A DNA stretch of 41,539 nt, taken from contig CAZOWW010000035.1 in assembly GCA_964583765.1 (NCBI GenBank), forward strand, positions 1 through 41,539, given 5' to 3'. Positions 34,471-41,539 of this stretch are shown here, piece by piece (the stretch's first letter is position 1; the number at the start of each line of letters is the position of its first letter). The notes under the pieces were generated by a model that searched no databases, was not told the DNA's origin, and saw only the letters and a list, made by a program, of their open reading frames with translations. The position numbers were made by a program, and so were the translations under genes. The stretch comes from CAZOWW01 sp964583765. GTDB taxonomy: Bacteria; Actinomycetota; Actinomycetes; Actinomycetales; Kineosporiaceae.

Positions 34471-35879
34471 CCACCATCGCGCATCCCGATCTGGAGGGGC
34501 TCGGTCGCTACGAATACGGCTGGGCGGACTCCGACAAGGCGGGCGAGGCCGCACGGCGCGGCCTGTCCGAGGAGGTCGTGCGGGACATCTCGGCCCGGAA
34601 GAGCGAGCCCGAGTGGATGTTGCGCTCGCGTCTGAAGTCGTTGCGGCTCTTCGAGAAGAAGCCCATGCCCACCTGGGGTTCGGACCTCACCGGCATCCAC
34701 TTCGACACGATCAAGTACTTCGTGCGCTCCACGGAGAAGCAGGCCACCTCGTGGGAGGACCTGCCCGAGGACATCCGCACCACCTACGACCGGCTGGGCA
34801 TCCCCGAGGCCGAGAAGAAGCGCCTGGTCGCGGGGGTGGCCGCGCAGTACGAGTCCGAGGTGGTCTACCACCAGATCCGGGAGGACCTGGAGCGCCAGGG
34901 CGTGATCTTCGTGGACACGGACACGGGCCTGCGCGAGCACGAGGACCTCTTCCGGGAGTACTTCGGCACGGTGATCCCGATCGGGGACAACAAGTTCGCC
35001 GCGCTCAACTCGGCCGTGTGGTCCGGGGGCTCGTTCATCTACGTGCCGCCGGGCGTGCAGGTGGACATCCCGTTGCAGGCCTACTTCCGGATCAACACCG
35101 AGAACATGGGCCAGTTCGAGCGCACGTTGATCATCGCGGACGAGGGCTCGTACGTGCACTACGTCGAGGGCTGCACCGCCCCGATCTACTCCTCGGACTC
35201 CTTGCACTCGGCGGTCGTGGAGATCGTCGTGAAGAAGGACGCCCGGGTGCGGTACACGACGATCCAGAACTGGTCGAACAACGTGTACAACCTGGTCACC
35301 AAGCGGGCGGCGGTGCAGGCTGGCGGCACCATGGAGTGGATCGACGGCAACATCGGCTCGAAGGTCACGATGAAGTACCCCGCGGTGTACCTGATGGGGG
35401 AGCACGCCACCGGGGAGACCCTCTCCATCGCCTTCGCGGGCGAGGGCCAGCACCAGGACGCGGGCGCCAAGATGGTGCACGCCGCCCCCCACACCTCCTC
35501 GACGATCGTGTCCAAGTCGGTGGCCCGCGGCGGTGGCCGCACCTCCTACCGCGGTCTGATCCAGGTGCTCGAGGGTGCCCACGGTTCGGCGTCCACCGTG
35601 CGCTGTGACGCGCTGTTGGTGGACAGCGTCAGCCGCTCGGACACCTACCCCTACGTCGACGTCCGGGAGGACGACGTCTCGTTGGGCCACGAGGCCACGG
35701 TCTCGCGGGTCAGCGAGGACCAGCTGTTCTACCTGATGTCCCGGGGTCTGTCCGAGGAGGAGGCCATGGCCATGGTCGTGCGGGGGTTCATCGAGCCCAT
35801 CGCGCGCGAACTGCCCATGGAGTACGCCCTCGAACTGAACCGACTGATCGAGCTGCAGATGGAAGGAGCCGTCGGCTGA
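34467..35879 (+). CDS. sufB: SufB, Fe-S cluster scaffold subunit
   Basis: Scaffold of the SufBC2D complex, on which Fe-S clusters are built in the cytoplasm. The 470-residue sequence is highly conserved: GLSEEVVRDIS, the AQYESEVVYHQI segment, AAVWSGGSFIYVPPGV-like central strands, and Cys residues at 236 (VEGCTAP) and 380 (VRCDALL). No intein is present, unlike SufB of Mycobacterium tuberculosis. The ATG start shares ATGA with the sufR stop; its own stop overlaps the sufD ATG by one base (TGATG). Confidence 0.97.
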   Translation: MTTIAHPDLEGLGRYEYGWADSDKAGEAARRGLSEEVVRDISARKSEPEWMLRSRLKSLRLFEKKPMPTWGSDLTGIHFDTIKYFVRSTEKQATSWEDLPEDIRTTYDRLGIPEAEKKRLVAGVAAQYESEVVYHQIREDLERQGVIFVDTDTGLREHEDLFREYFGTVIPIGDNKFAALNSAVWSGGSFIYVPPGVQVDIPLQAYFRINTENMGQFERTLIIADEGSYVHYVEGCTAPIYSSDSLHSAVVEIVVKKDARVRYTTIQNWSNNVYNLVTKRAAVQAGGTMEWIDGNIGSKVTMKYPAVYLMGEHATGETLSIAFAGEGQHQDAGAKMVHAAPHTSSTIVSKSVARGGGRTSYRGLIQVLEGAHGSASTVRCDALLVDSVSRSDTYPYVDVREDDVSLGHEATVSRVSEDQLFYLMSRGLSEEEAMAMVVRGFIEPIARELPMEYALELNRLIELQMEGAVG

Positions 35880-37075
35880 TGACGGTCGGCACACAGGCGG
35901 AACGGACCCAGCCGGGGGCCGCCGCGCACACCCACGGTCCCGGCGTGCCCGAACGGTCCCGGGGGGAACGCACCACCAGTTTCGTGGTCGCGGACTTCCC
36001 GGTGCCGACCGGCCGCGAGGAGGACTGGCGGTTCACCCCGATGGACCGGCTGGTCGAGCTGCACACGGGGGCACCGGCCCAGGGCCCGCGGCCCGCGTGG
36101 CACGTCGAGGCCGGTTCTGGCATCGAGGTGACGACGGTGAGCCGGGAGGACTCGCGCCTCGGCGTCACCGGGGCACCCGGGGACCGCGTCGCGGCCCAGG
36201 CCTGGTCGGCCTTCCCCGAGGCGCTGGTGGTCGCGGTCACGGGCGCGCCGTCGGACGAAGGAGTTCCTGCGCACGCTCACCTGACTCTCACCGGGCAGGG
36301 AGGCACCGCGTACGGGCACACCCTGGTGACCTCGGCGGCGGGCAGCCGGGCCGTGGTGGTGCTCGACCACCAGGGCAGCGGTGCCTGGGCCGACAACGTC
36401 GAGTTCGACGTGGCGGACGGCGCCGATCTGACGGTGATCTCCGTCCAGGACTGGGCGCGGGACGCCGTGCACCTGAGCGCCCACCGCGCGCGGCTCGGCC
36501 AGGACAGTCACCTCAAGCATGTCGTGGTCACCCTCGGCGGCGACTTGGTGCGCATCACGCCCTCGGCGGGCTTCACCGCCCCCGGCGGCGATGTCGAACT
36601 GCTCGGCCTGTACCTCGTCGGGCGCGGTCAGCACCAGGAACACCGGCTGTTCGTGGACCACGCCCAGCCACGGTGCCGCAGCAACGTGGTCTACAAGGGC
36701 GCCCTCGAGGGCGAGGGTGCCCACTCGGTCTGGGTGGGCGACGTGCTCATCCGCGCCGTCGCGCAGGGCACGGACACCTACGAGGTGAACCGCAACCTGG
36801 TCCTGGGGGACGGCGCCCGGGCCGACTCGGTGCCGAACCTGGAGATCGAGACCGGGGAGATCATCGGCGCCGGCCACGCGAGCGCCACCGGGCGGTTCGA
36901 CGACGAGCAGCTCTTCTACCTGCAGTCCCGCGGAGTGCCCGCGGACGAGGCGCGCCGGCTGGTGGTGCGCGGTTTCTTCGCCCAGCTCGTCCAGCAACTC
37001 GGCCTGCCCGAGCTGCAGGACCGGTTGCTCGCCACGATCGACGCCCGGCTCGCCGCCGGCGGGGAGGTGCACTGA
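35879..37075 (+). CDS. sufD: SufD, Fe-S cluster assembly subunit
   Basis: Paralogue of SufB and partner in SufBC2D. The N-terminal helical part contains REEDWRFTPMDRL; the beta-helix core follows, and the C-terminal part shows GEIIGAGHASATGRFDDEQLFYLQSRGV and ARRLVVRGFF, typical for SufD. Length is 398 residues. The ATG lies in a TGATG junction with sufB, and another TGATG leads into the ferredoxin gene, so sufB, sufD and the ferredoxin are tightly coupled. Confidence 0.96.
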   Translation: MTVGTQAERTQPGAAAHTHGPGVPERSRGERTTSFVVADFPVPTGREEDWRFTPMDRLVELHTGAPAQGPRPAWHVEAGSGIEVTTVSREDSRLGVTGAPGDRVAAQAWSAFPEALVVAVTGAPSDEGVPAHAHLTLTGQGGTAYGHTLVTSAAGSRAVVVLDHQGSGAWADNVEFDVADGADLTVISVQDWARDAVHLSAHRARLGQDSHLKHVVVTLGGDLVRITPSAGFTAPGGDVELLGLYLVGRGQHQEHRLFVDHAQPRCRSNVVYKGALEGEGAHSVWVGDVLIRAVAQGTDTYEVNRNLVLGDGARADSVPNLEIETGEIIGAGHASATGRFDDEQLFYLQSRGVPADEARRLVVRGFFAQLVQQLGLPELQDRLLATIDARLAAGGEVH

Positions 37076-37545
37076 TGGTCGCGCAGCGGGTGCTCTCGCT
37101 GTCCGAACTGCCCGAGGTGGGTGCCGTCCGGGTCATCGTCGACGGTCTGCCCGTGGCCGTCGTCCGCGACGGGTCCGGCACCGTGCATGCGGTGGGTGAC
37201 ACCTGCAGTCATGCGGACGTGTCGCTCTCCCAGGGGGAGGTGGAGGGGTGCCGGATCGAGTGCTGGCTGCACGGGTCGCAGTTCGACCTGCGCACGGGCC
37301 GTCCGACCTCGCCGCCCGCCCTGGTGCCCATCCCGGTCTACACCGTGAGTTTCGACGGGGACTCGGTGCTCGTCGACGTCGTCGGGGCCGCAGTGCACGC
37401 GGTGCCCCCCACGGTCGCCCGGCGGCCCGGGGTGCTCACCGTGCCGGAGCCCGGCTCCGTTCCCGCCACGTCCGGCGCCTCGACCGGTGCCACGACCCAG
37501 TCCATCGCCGACGTCCCCGCCGGGCCGGCGCACAAGGAGAGTTGA
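37075..37545 (+). CDS. Rieske-type [2Fe-2S] ferredoxin in the suf operon
   Basis: A 156-residue protein with a Rieske fold of the non-heme-dioxygenase ferredoxin/NirD type: cluster ligands Cys44-x-His46 and Cys63-x2-His66 (CSH...CWLH). The last 45 residues are a Pro/Ala/Thr tail. Position between sufD and sufC is common in Micrococcales and relatives, and suggests electron supply or a repair role in cluster assembly; this is inference from context. The ATG start forms a TGATG junction with sufD. Confidence 0.92.
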   Translation: MVAQRVLSLSELPEVGAVRVIVDGLPVAVVRDGSGTVHAVGDTCSHADVSLSQGEVEGCRIECWLHGSQFDLRTGRPTSPPALVPIPVYTVSFDGDSVLVDVVGAAVHAVPPTVARRPGVLTVPEPGSVPATSGASTGATTQSIADVPAGPAHKES

Positions 37546-37551
37546 CCCGCC

Positions 37552-38316
37552 ATGGCCGTTCTGGAGATCCGCGACCTGCGGGTCAGCGTCGACACCGAGC
37601 ACGGGACCAAGCAGATCCTCAACGGGGTCGACCTCACCCTGCGCAGCGGGGAGACCCACGCGATCATGGGGCCCAACGGCTCCGGCAAGTCCACCCTGTC
37701 CTACGCGCTCGCCGGGCACCCGAAGTACACGGTCACCGGTGGCTCGGTGCGCCTGGACGGCGCCGACCTCCTGGCGATGAGCGTGGACGAGCGCGCCCGG
37801 GCCGGGATCTTCCTGGCGATGCAGTACCCCGTGGAGGTGCCCGGGGTGACCGTGTCCAACTTCCTGCGGACCGCCAAGACTGCGATCGACGGCAAGGCGC
37901 CCAACCTGCGCCAGTGGGTCAAGGACGTGCGCGCGGCCATGACCGCCCTGCGCATGGACCCGGACTTCGCCGAGCGCAACGTGAACGAGGGCTTCTCCGG
38001 CGGCGAGAAGAAGCGGCACGAGATCCTGCAGCTGGAACTGCTGCGCCCGAAGTTCGCGATCCTTGACGAGACCGATTCCGGACTGGACGTGGACGCGCTC
38101 AAGACCGTCTCGGAGGGTGTGAACCGGACCCGCGCCACCGGTGAGGCCGGCGTGCTGCTCATCACGCACTACACGCGGATCCTGCGCTACATCACGCCCG
38201 ACTTCGTGCACGTCTTCGTGGACGGGCGTGTGGTCGAGCAGGGCGGGCCCGAGCTGGCCGACCGGCTCGAGGACGAGGGCTACGACCGCTTCACCACCGT
38301 CCCGGTGGAGGCCTGA
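37552..38316 (+). CDS. sufC: SufC, Fe-S assembly ATPase
   Basis: Cytoplasmic ABC-type ATPase driving conformational change in SufBC2D. Walker A GPNGSGKST at residues 40-48, signature FSGGEKKR, Walker B FAILDETDSGLD and switch His in LLITHYTR. The stretch GIFLAMQYPVEVPGVTVSNFLR is typical of SufC. Length is 254 residues. ATG with AAGGAGA about 12 bases upstream inside the preceding gene; six bases separate the two genes, and one base separates it from sufS. Confidence 0.97.
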   Translation: MAVLEIRDLRVSVDTEHGTKQILNGVDLTLRSGETHAIMGPNGSGKSTLSYALAGHPKYTVTGGSVRLDGADLLAMSVDERARAGIFLAMQYPVEVPGVTVSNFLRTAKTAIDGKAPNLRQWVKDVRAAMTALRMDPDFAERNVNEGFSGGEKKRHEILQLELLRPKFAILDETDSGLDVDALKTVSEGVNRTRATGEAGVLLITHYTRILRYITPDFVHVFVDGRVVEQGGPELADRLEDEGYDRFTTVPVEA

Positions 38317-38317
38317 G

Positions 38318-39724
38318 ATGTCCCTTTCTGTAGCATCTGCAGGGTCCGTCGTGCCGCCGGGGCCCGTGGTGCCTCGGGAGTCAGTGGTGCCGCCGGGATC
38401 CTCGGTGCTCGCGGGATCCGGGGCAGCCCCGGAGCGCGCCGCCGAACCCTTCTCCGCGGCGGAACTGGCGGCGATCCGCGCGGACTTCCCCGTGCTCGAC
38501 CGCAGCGTGTACGGCGACGGCCCCGACGGGACCGTGGGCGGACACCGGCTGGTGTACCTGGACTCGGCGGCGACCTCGCAGCGGCCCACCGCCGTCCTCG
38601 ACGCCGAGCGCACGTTCGTCGAGCGCTCGAACTCGGCCGTGCACCGCGGGGCGCACGCCCTGGCCGAGGAGGCCACGGACGCCTACGAGTCGGCACGTGC
38701 CGCGGTGGGTGCCTTCGTCGGCGTCGACGAGGACGAGCTGATCTGGACCCGCAACGCCACCGAGGCCCTCAACGTGATCGCGTTCGCGCTGAGCGACCCC
38801 GCGGCCGGCCCGCTGGCGCTGCGGCCGGGGGACGAGGTGCTGGTCACCGAGCTGGAGCACCACGCCAACCTGGTGCCCTGGCAGCGTGCCTGCGCCCGCA
38901 CAGGCGCCCGGTTGCGCTGGATCCCGCTCACCGAGGACGGCCGGCTCGACCTGGACGATCTGGACGACCTGCTCACCGAGCGCACGGCGGTGCTCGCCCT
39001 CGCCCAGGTCTCGAACGTGCTGGGCACCGTGAACCCGGTGCGGGAACTCGCCGCACGGGCCCGGGAGGTGGGTGCCCTGACCGTGGTGGACGCCTGCCAG
39101 TCCGTGCCGCACCAGCCCGTGGACCTGCGGGCCCTGGGGGCGGACCTCGCGGTGTTCTCGGCGCACAAGATGCTCGGTCCTACCGGCATCGGCGCGCTGG
39201 CGGGACGCCGTGAGGTGTTGGCGGCGCTGCCTCCGGTGATCACCGGAGGGTCGATGGTCGAGCGCGTGACCATGGAGACCGCCACCTTCCAGAAGCCCCC
39301 GCAGCGGTTCGAGGCCGGTACCCCGCCGGTGAGCCAGGCCGTGGCCTGGCACGCGGCGGTGGACTACCTGAGCGCCCTGGGTCTGGGCCGGGTGGCCGCG
39401 CACGAGCACGCCCTGGCCGAGCGGCTGCTCGCCGGGCTCGACGGCATGCCCGGGATCCGGGTGCTCGGGCCGACCACCGCCCGGGACCGCGCCGCCGCGG
39501 TGAGCGTGGTCGTGGACGGGGTGCACCCCCACGACGTGGGTCAGGTGCTGGACGCCGAAGGCATCGCGGTGCGGGTGGGACACCACTGCGCCCAGCCGGT
39601 GCACCGGCGGTACGGGGCCACGGCGAGCACCCGGGCCAGCGCCTACGTGTACACCACCCCGGACGAGGTGGACGCCTTCGTGGCCGCCCTGGGCAGGGTG
39701 CGGGCCTACTTCGGGCAGGGCTGA
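38318..39724 (+). CDS. sufS: SufS, group II cysteine desulfurase
   Basis: Pyridoxal-phosphate enzyme that takes sulfur from cysteine for Fe-S assembly. The catalytic core starts near residue 45 (AAIRADFPVLDR); PLP-binding Lys284 lies in FSAHKMLGPTG and the catalytic Cys424 in VRVGHHCAQP. The 468 residues are about 40-50 more than usual, due to an N-terminal low-complexity extension with hexapeptide repeats. ATG 38318 follows the sufC stop by one base; a later in-frame start would remove the extension, but none has a clear ribosome binding site. Confidence 0.95.
   Translation: MSLSVASAGSVVPPGPVVPRESVVPPGSSVLAGSGAAPERAAEPFSAAELAAIRADFPVLDRSVYGDGPDGTVGGHRLVYLDSAATSQRPTAVLDAERTFVERSNSAVHRGAHALAEEATDAYESARAAVGAFVGVDEDELIWTRNATEALNVIAFALSDPAAGPLALRPGDEVLVTELEHHANLVPWQRACARTGARLRWIPLTEDGRLDLDDLDDLLTERTAVLALAQVSNVLGTVNPVRELAARAREVGALTVVDACQSVPHQPVDLRALGADLAVFSAHKMLGPTGIGALAGRREVLAALPPVITGGSMVERVTMETATFQKPPQRFEAGTPPVSQAVAWHAAVDYLSALGLGRVAAHEHALAERLLAGLDGMPGIRVLGPTTARDRAAAVSVVVDGVHPHDVGQVLDAEGIAVRVGHHCAQPVHRRYGATASTRASAYVYTTPDEVDAFVAALGRVRAYFGQG
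38348..38419 (+). repeat. 18-bp in-frame repeat at the sufS 5' end (four units)
   Basis: Units at 38348, 38366, 38384 and 38402 encode VVPPGP, VVPRES, VVPPGS and SVLAGS. The first and third differ at only a few bases. Confidence 0.85.
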
Positions 39725-39726
39725 GC

Positions 39727-40260
39727 ATGGGATCCCTCGACCAGCTCTACCAGCAGGTGATCCTCGACCATGCCCGGGAGCGGCACGGCGCCGGCCTGCG
39801 TGCGGCGTCCCCGGTCGAGGTGACCGGGGCGGCGGAGAGCCACCAGTACAACCCCCTCTGCGGGGACGACGTGACGCTGCGCGTGGTGGTGGCCGGCGAC
39901 GGCGAGGGCGATGTCGTGCGCGACGTCTCCTGGGCGGGCGACGGTTGCTCGATCAGCCAGGCCTCGACGTCCGTGCTGTACGACCTCGTGGTCGGCCTGC
40001 CCACGAAACAGGCGGCGGACCTGGTGGCCGAGTTCCGGGCGATGATCCGTTCCCGGGGCGCCGTCGAGCCCGACGAGGAGGTGCTCGGGGACGCGGTGGC
40101 CTTCGTGGGGGTGGGTCGGCACGCGAACCGGGTGAAGTGCGCCATGTTGGGGTGGACCGCGTTCGAGGACGCCCTCGGCCGTGCCGTGCCGGCTCTGCAT
40201 GATGCGGCTGTGTCCCCGACCTGCCTGGTGGCGCCCGACTCCGGCGGGGAGATCCGATGA
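39727..40260 (+). CDS. sufU: SufU, zinc-dependent sulfur-transfer protein
   Basis: Accepts the persulfide from SufS and stimulates it; IscU-like fold. Conserved ligands are present: Cys45 and Asp47 (NPLCGDD), Cys74 (GDGCSIS) and Cys138 (RVKCAML). Length is 177 residues, with a C-terminal extension of about 30 after the core. The ATG start lies two bases after the sufS stop. The stop codon shares ATGA with a 17-codon frame leading to sufT. Confidence 0.96.
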   Translation: MGSLDQLYQQVILDHARERHGAGLRAASPVEVTGAAESHQYNPLCGDDVTLRVVVAGDGEGDVVRDVSWAGDGCSISQASTSVLYDLVVGLPTKQAADLVAEFRAMIRSRGAVEPDEEVLGDAVAFVGVGRHANRVKCAMLGWTAFEDALGRAVPALHDAAVSPTCLVAPDSGGEIR

Positions 40261-40310
40261 GTGGCGAGGAGATCCACATGAGTTCCGACTCCGACGAGGA
40301 GACGCCATGA
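40257..40310 (+). other. 17-codon mini-frame and triple start region between sufU and sufT
   Basis: A frame of 17 codons (MSGEEIHMSSDSDEETP) begins in an ATGA overlap with sufU and ends in an ATGA overlap with sufT. ATGAGT occurs at 40257, 40278 and 40307, each preceded by a purine-rich GGGGAG or GAGGAG-type sequence and similar flanks, so the start region seems to have been duplicated twice. The peptide may simply couple translation; no function is claimed. Confidence 0.55.
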
Positions 40311-40636
40311 GTGAGACCGGTGTGGCCGTGGCCGACGTGCTGGACGTGGAGGAGGCGCTGCGCGACGTCGTCGATCCCGAACTGGGGATCAACGTGGTCG
40401 ACCTGGGGCTCATCTACGGGATCACGGTGGACCAGAACAACGTGGCCGTGATCGACATGACCCTGACGTCGGCGGCGTGCCCGCTCACGGACGTGATCGA
40501 GGACCAGGCATCCCAGGCCCTGGCCGGCATGGTGACGGACATGCGGATCAACTGGGTCTGGATGCCGCCGTGGGGCCCCGAGAAGATCACCGACGAGGGG
40601 CGCGAACAGCTCCGGGCCCTGGGATTCAACGTCTGA
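40307..40636 (+). CDS. sufT: SufT, MIP18/DUF59-family Fe-S assembly factor
   Basis: Small DUF59-domain protein (109 residues) that helps cluster maturation or delivery in organisms with SUF. Family features: VVDPELGINVVDLGLIYGI, Cys58 in the conserved loop LTSAACPLTD, and the C-terminal VWMPPWGPEKITDEGREQLRALGF. ATG 40307 is the third of three ATGAGT copies, and the only one in frame with this protein that has a close GAGGAG. It is the last gene of the suf operon; dop follows after 46 bases. Confidence 0.94.
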   Translation: MSETGVAVADVLDVEEALRDVVDPELGINVVDLGLIYGITVDQNNVAVIDMTLTSAACPLTDVIEDQASQALAGMVTDMRINWVWMPPWGPEKITDEGREQLRALGFNV

Positions 40637-40670
40637 ACCGGGCCACGGTGGGACGGTCCGGACCCCACAT

Positions 40671-40676
40671 TAGGGT
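40671..40676 (+). promoter_or_regulatory. Candidate -10 for leaderless dop mRNA
   Basis: TAGGGT lies six bases before the dop ATG; no ribosome binding site is seen. The same hexamer occurs at the gap promoter. Confidence 0.4.
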
Positions 40677-40682
40677 GACGTC

Positions 40683-41539
40683 ATGAGCGTGCGTCGGGTC
40701 ATGGGTGTCGAGACGGAATACGGAGTCTCGGCTCCCGGGCAGCCGACGGCGAATGCGATGCTCCTGTCCAGCCAGGTGGTCAACGCCTATGCGGCCCCGC
40801 TGGGCAGCAAGGCCGGGCGGGCACGCTGGGACTACGAGGACGAGGCGCCCCTGCGGGACGCGCGCGGCTGGGAGCTCGCCCGGGAGAATGCCGACGCCAG
40901 CCAGCTCACGGATGCGACCGAGGACCCGGCTCTGGCCAACGTGATCCTGAGCAACGGCGCGCGGCTCTACGTGGACCACGCCCACCCCGAGTACTCCTCG
41001 CCGGAGGTCACGAACCCGCGGGACGCGCTGCTCTGGGACCGGGCGGGGGAGCGGGTCATGCTCGCCGCGGTGCGCCGGATCGCGGCCACCCCGGGACTGA
41101 CCCCGGTGAACCTGTACAAGAACAACACCGACAACAAGGGTGTCTCCTACGGGACGCACGAGAACTACCTGATGCGCCGGGACACCCCCTTCTCGGACAT
41201 CGTGCGTCACCTGACCCCGTTCTTCGTCTCCCGGCAGGTGATCTGCGGGGCCGGGCGGGTCGGCCGGGGCCAGGACGGCACCGGGGTGGGCTTCCAGCTC
41301 AGTCAACGGGCGGACTTCTTCGAGGTGGAGGTCGGTCTGGAGACCACCCTGAAGCGCCCGATCATCAACACCCGGGACGAGCCGCACGCCAGCGCCGAGC
41401 GGTTCCGCCGGCTGCACGTGATCATCGGTGACGCGACCCAGTGCGAGGTCGCGACGTTCCTGAAGGTCGGAACGACCGCACTGGTCCTGGACCTGATCGA
41501 GGAGAAGGGGTTCACGGTCGATCTGTCGGTCGACCGCCC
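40683..41539 (+). CDS. dop: Dop, deamidase/depupylase of Pup (partial)
   Basis: Glutamine-synthetase-like enzyme that deamidates Pup and removes it from tagged proteins in the Pup-proteasome pathway. The first 285 residues are in the window; the rest lies beyond the edge. The start MSVRRVMGVETEYGVS contains the catalytic-loop ETEYG; ANAMLLSSQVVNAY and ARWDYEDEAPLRDARG show the Dop loop region that PafA lacks. ARLYVDHAHPEYSSPE, KNNTDNKGVSYGTHENYL and RPIINTRDEPHA are family signatures. No Mpa/ARC gene precedes it; sufT does. Confidence 0.95.
   Translation, partial: MSVRRVMGVETEYGVSAPGQPTANAMLLSSQVVNAYAAPLGSKAGRARWDYEDEAPLRDARGWELARENADASQLTDATEDPALANVILSNGARLYVDHAHPEYSSPEVTNPRDALLWDRAGERVMLAAVRRIAATPGLTPVNLYKNNTDNKGVSYGTHENYLMRRDTPFSDIVRHLTPFFVSRQVICGAGRVGRGQDGTGVGFQLSQRADFFEVEVGLETTLKRPIINTRDEPHASAERFRRLHVIIGDATQCEVATFLKVGTTALVLDLIEEKGFTVDLSVDR

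Noticed and set aside
34467..35879. Possible intein in SufB, as in Mycobacterium tuberculosis
   Set aside because: The protein is 470 residues with a continuous SufB sequence and no splicing-domain motifs.

Overview
The window is GC-rich (roughly 70% or more by eye) bacterial chromosome from an actinomycete. Four things point there: the gene order uvrC-rapZ-yvcK-whiA-gap-pgk-tpi-secG, RbpA, OpcA next to zwf, and Dop of the Pup-proteasome pathway at the right edge. Micrococcales (Cellulomonas/Promicromonospora-like) is the best guess, but no species can be named from sequence alone. GTG starts, 4-base ATGA/GTGA overlaps and candidate -10 boxes (TANNNT or CANNNT) only 6-7 bases before the start codon are frequent. 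The last of these suggests many leaderless mRNAs.

Layout. (1) 0.1-8.3 kb, plus strand: uvrA, uvrC (excision repair), rapZ, yvcK, whiA. (2) 8.8-12.8 kb, plus strand: gap, pgk, tpiA (lower glycolysis) with strong hairpins between gap and pgk and after tpiA; then secG (Sec translocon) and rbpA (RNA polymerase/sigma partner). (3) 12.9-21.3 kb, minus strand: tkt, tal, pgi, zwf, opcA, pgl, a pentose-phosphate operon in which each gene from tal to pgl overlaps the next by four bases. (4) 21.6-24.0 kb, plus strand, divergent from tkt: a soluble LacI-type sugar-binding domain fused to a GGDEF diguanylate cyclase. It is the most distinctive protein of the window. (5) 24.15-25.3 kb: ctaB (heme O synthase). 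(6) 25.3-28.2 kb: accessory block with a frameshifted beta-propeller lipoprotein and two small membrane proteins that I cannot name. (7) 28.3-31.4 kb, minus strand: ctaA (heme A synthase) and an ABC-2 type exporter pair. (8) 31.7-33.3 kb, plus strand: PadR regulator plus HAAS-type membrane protein. (9) 33.6-40.6 kb, plus strand: the complete SUF iron-sulfur operon sufR-sufB-sufD-Rieske ferredoxin-sufC-sufS-sufU-sufT. (10) 40.7 kb to the end: dop, cut by the window edge.

Most of this is conserved actinobacterial housekeeping DNA. The Mycobacterium tuberculosis region from tkt through ctaB, the ABC genes, sufR and sufB runs in the same order. What departs from that order are three insertions: the sugar-sensor/GGDEF gene (tkt|ctaB), the accessory block (ctaB|ctaA) and PadR-HAAS (ABC|sufR). 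A second departure is dop following sufT.

The most unexpected structural theme is short in-frame tandem repeats in the disordered tails or linkers of otherwise conserved proteins. An 18-bp (six-codon) unit recurs in uvrC, the GGDEF protein, ctaB, sufR and sufS. A 9-bp unit ends the GGDEF protein and a 39-bp unit lies in one orphan membrane protein. Several intergenic spaces also carry tandem duplications, and the sufT start region appears as three successive Shine-Dalgarno/ATGAGT copies.

No rRNA, tRNA, CRISPR array, insertion sequence or prophage gene was seen.
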